The notes under the pieces: generated by a model
Seen by the model: only the letters and a program-made list of their open reading frames with translations
What the model was told of the DNA's origin: nothing
The model's database searches: none
Shown: in pieces, positions 62,908 to 64,000 of the stretch
Numbering within the stretch: position 1 is the first letter of the stretch
Layout: each line of letters begins with the position of its first letter
Made by a program: the position numbers and the translations under genes
Assembly (NCBI GenBank): GCA_021613375.1
Contig: CM038717.1
Span: 40,587,518-40,651,517 of the forward strand
Direction of reading: 5' to 3'
DNA from: Megaleporinus macrocephalus
Taxonomy: Eukaryota; Chordata; Actinopteri; Characiformes; Anostomidae
Length of the DNA stretch: 64,000 nt

Positions 62908-64000
62908 TAGTTCTCACCAGAGTTCAGTTCTCACCAGAGTTCAGTTCTCACCAGAGTTCAGTTCTCACCAGAGTGCAGTTCTCACCAGAGTTCAGTTCTC
63001 ACCAGAGTTCAGTTCTCACCAGAGTTCATTTCTTACCAGAGTTCAGTTCTCACCAGAGTTCAGTTCTCACCAGAGTTCAGTTCTCACCAGAGTGCAGTTC
63101 TCACCAGAGTTCAGTTCTCACCAGAGTTCAGTTCTCACCAGAGTTCATTTCTTACCAGAGTTCAGTTCTCACCAGAGTTTAGTTCTCACCAGAGTTCATT
63201 TCTCACCAGAGTTCAGTTCTCACCAGAGTTCATTTCTCACCAGAGTTCATTTCTCACCAGAGTTTAGTTCTCACCAGAGTTCAGTTCTCACCAGAGTTTA
63301 GTTCTCACCAGAGTTCAGTTCTCACCAGAGTTCAGATCTCACCAGAGTTCAGTTCTCACCAGAGTTCAGTTCTCACCAGAGTTCAGATCTCACCAGAGTT
63401 CAGTTCTCACCAGAGTTTAGTTCTCACCAGAGTGCAGTTCTCACCAGAGTTCAGTTCTCACCAGAGTTCAGTTCTCACCGGAGTTTAGTTCTCACCAGAG
63501 TGCAGTTCTCACCAGAGTTCAGTTCTCACCAGAGTTTAGGTCTCACCAGAGTTTAGTTCTCACCAGAGTGCAGTTCTCACCAGAGTTCAGTTCTCACCAG
63601 AGTTCAGTTCTCACCGGAGTTTAGTTCTCACCAGAGTTCATTTCTCACCAGAGTTCAGTTCTCACCAGAGTTCAGGTCTCACCAGAGTTCAGGTCTCACC
63701 AGAGTTTAGGTCTCACCAGAGATCAGTTCTCACCAGAGTTCATTTCTCACCAGAGTTCAGTTCTCACCAGAGTTCATTTCTCACCAGAGTTCAGTTCTCA
63801 CCAGAGTTCAGTTCTCACCAGAGTTCAGTTCTCACCAGAGTGCAGTTCTCACCAGAGTTCAGTTCTCACCAGAGTTCAGATCTCACCAGAGTTTAGTTCT
63901 CACCAGAGTTCAGTTCTCACCAGAGTGCAGTTCTCACCAGAGTGCAGTTCTCACCAGAGTTCAGTTCTCACCAGAGTTCAGATCTCACCAGAGTTTAGTT
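62908..64000 (+). repeat. 17-bp minisatellite, about 64 copies, running off the window
   Basis: The unit is AGTTCTCACCAGAGTTC with TGCAG, TTTAG, TTCAT and GATCTC variants. As 17 is not a multiple of 3, each frame cycles through 17 codons (FSPEFSSHQSSVLTRVQ-like). The array continues beyond 64000. Confidence 0.95.

Noticed and set aside
62693..63301. 202-codon open frame near the right end
   Set aside because: Most of it is the 17-bp minisatellite, and the remainder has no recognisable domain.

Overview
The window looks like teleost nuclear DNA. The evidence is one spliced vertebrate-type hyaluronidase gene, several fish-type L2 LINEs, Rex1-like and Tx1-like LINEs, a tRNA-derived SINE of the kind common in otophysan fishes (characins, catfishes, knifefishes), and a very large amount of minisatellite and microsatellite DNA. 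The species cannot be fixed from the sequence. There is one assembly gap of exactly 1000 N (53001-54000).

Layout. 1-7280: upstream DNA with short tandem repeats, an old antisense L2 fragment carrying a 1.8-kb, 53-bp minisatellite, and a second antisense L2 3' end. 7286-16063: the only confident host gene, a HYAL1-like hyaluronidase on the + strand. It has a predicted noncoding first exon ending at 7590 and coding exons 8611-9525, 9614-9703 and 14999-15376 (460 aa in total). Its last intron is swollen by a 4.5-kb GT-rich minisatellite. 16064-18750: a dispersed repeat with a 45-bp core and a CpG-rich block that may be a conserved regulatory element. 18754-29153: a SINE fragment running into a huge TG-rich array that has been split by an L2, itself split by a Rex1-like LINE, and followed by a short array in inverted orientation. 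29537-37605: a succession of unrelated minisatellites (27-, 45-, 16-, 27- and 52-bp units, a G-rich array, a telomere-like tract) and a SINE. 37834-46955: a nearly full-length antisense L2 with an esterase-type ORF1, again split by a Rex1-like LINE with target-site duplication. 46956-50525: polypyrimidine, polypurine and TG tracts and a GGTTTAGG-type minisatellite. 50640-53000: a decayed Tx1-like LINE running into the gap. 54001-57828: a sense L2 in which two short coding stretches have been amplified into minisatellites. 57829-59640: CA, AT and CT tracts and a 45-bp minisatellite. 60216-61848: a 5'-truncated L2 with one apparent frameshift in a G run. 61849-62907: unique DNA. 62908-64000: a 17-bp minisatellite that runs off the window.

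By my tally about 24-25 kb is tandem repeat and a similar amount is transposon. Nearly every long open frame outside the hyaluronidase and the LINEs arises because a short stop-free unit is repeated. I found no operon-like, defence, CRISPR or novel protein system. The most interesting pattern is repeated birth of minisatellites from within L2 copies, with LINEs nested in LINEs and L2 tails abutting simple-sequence arrays, around a hyaluronidase gene whose intron holds its own expanded array.
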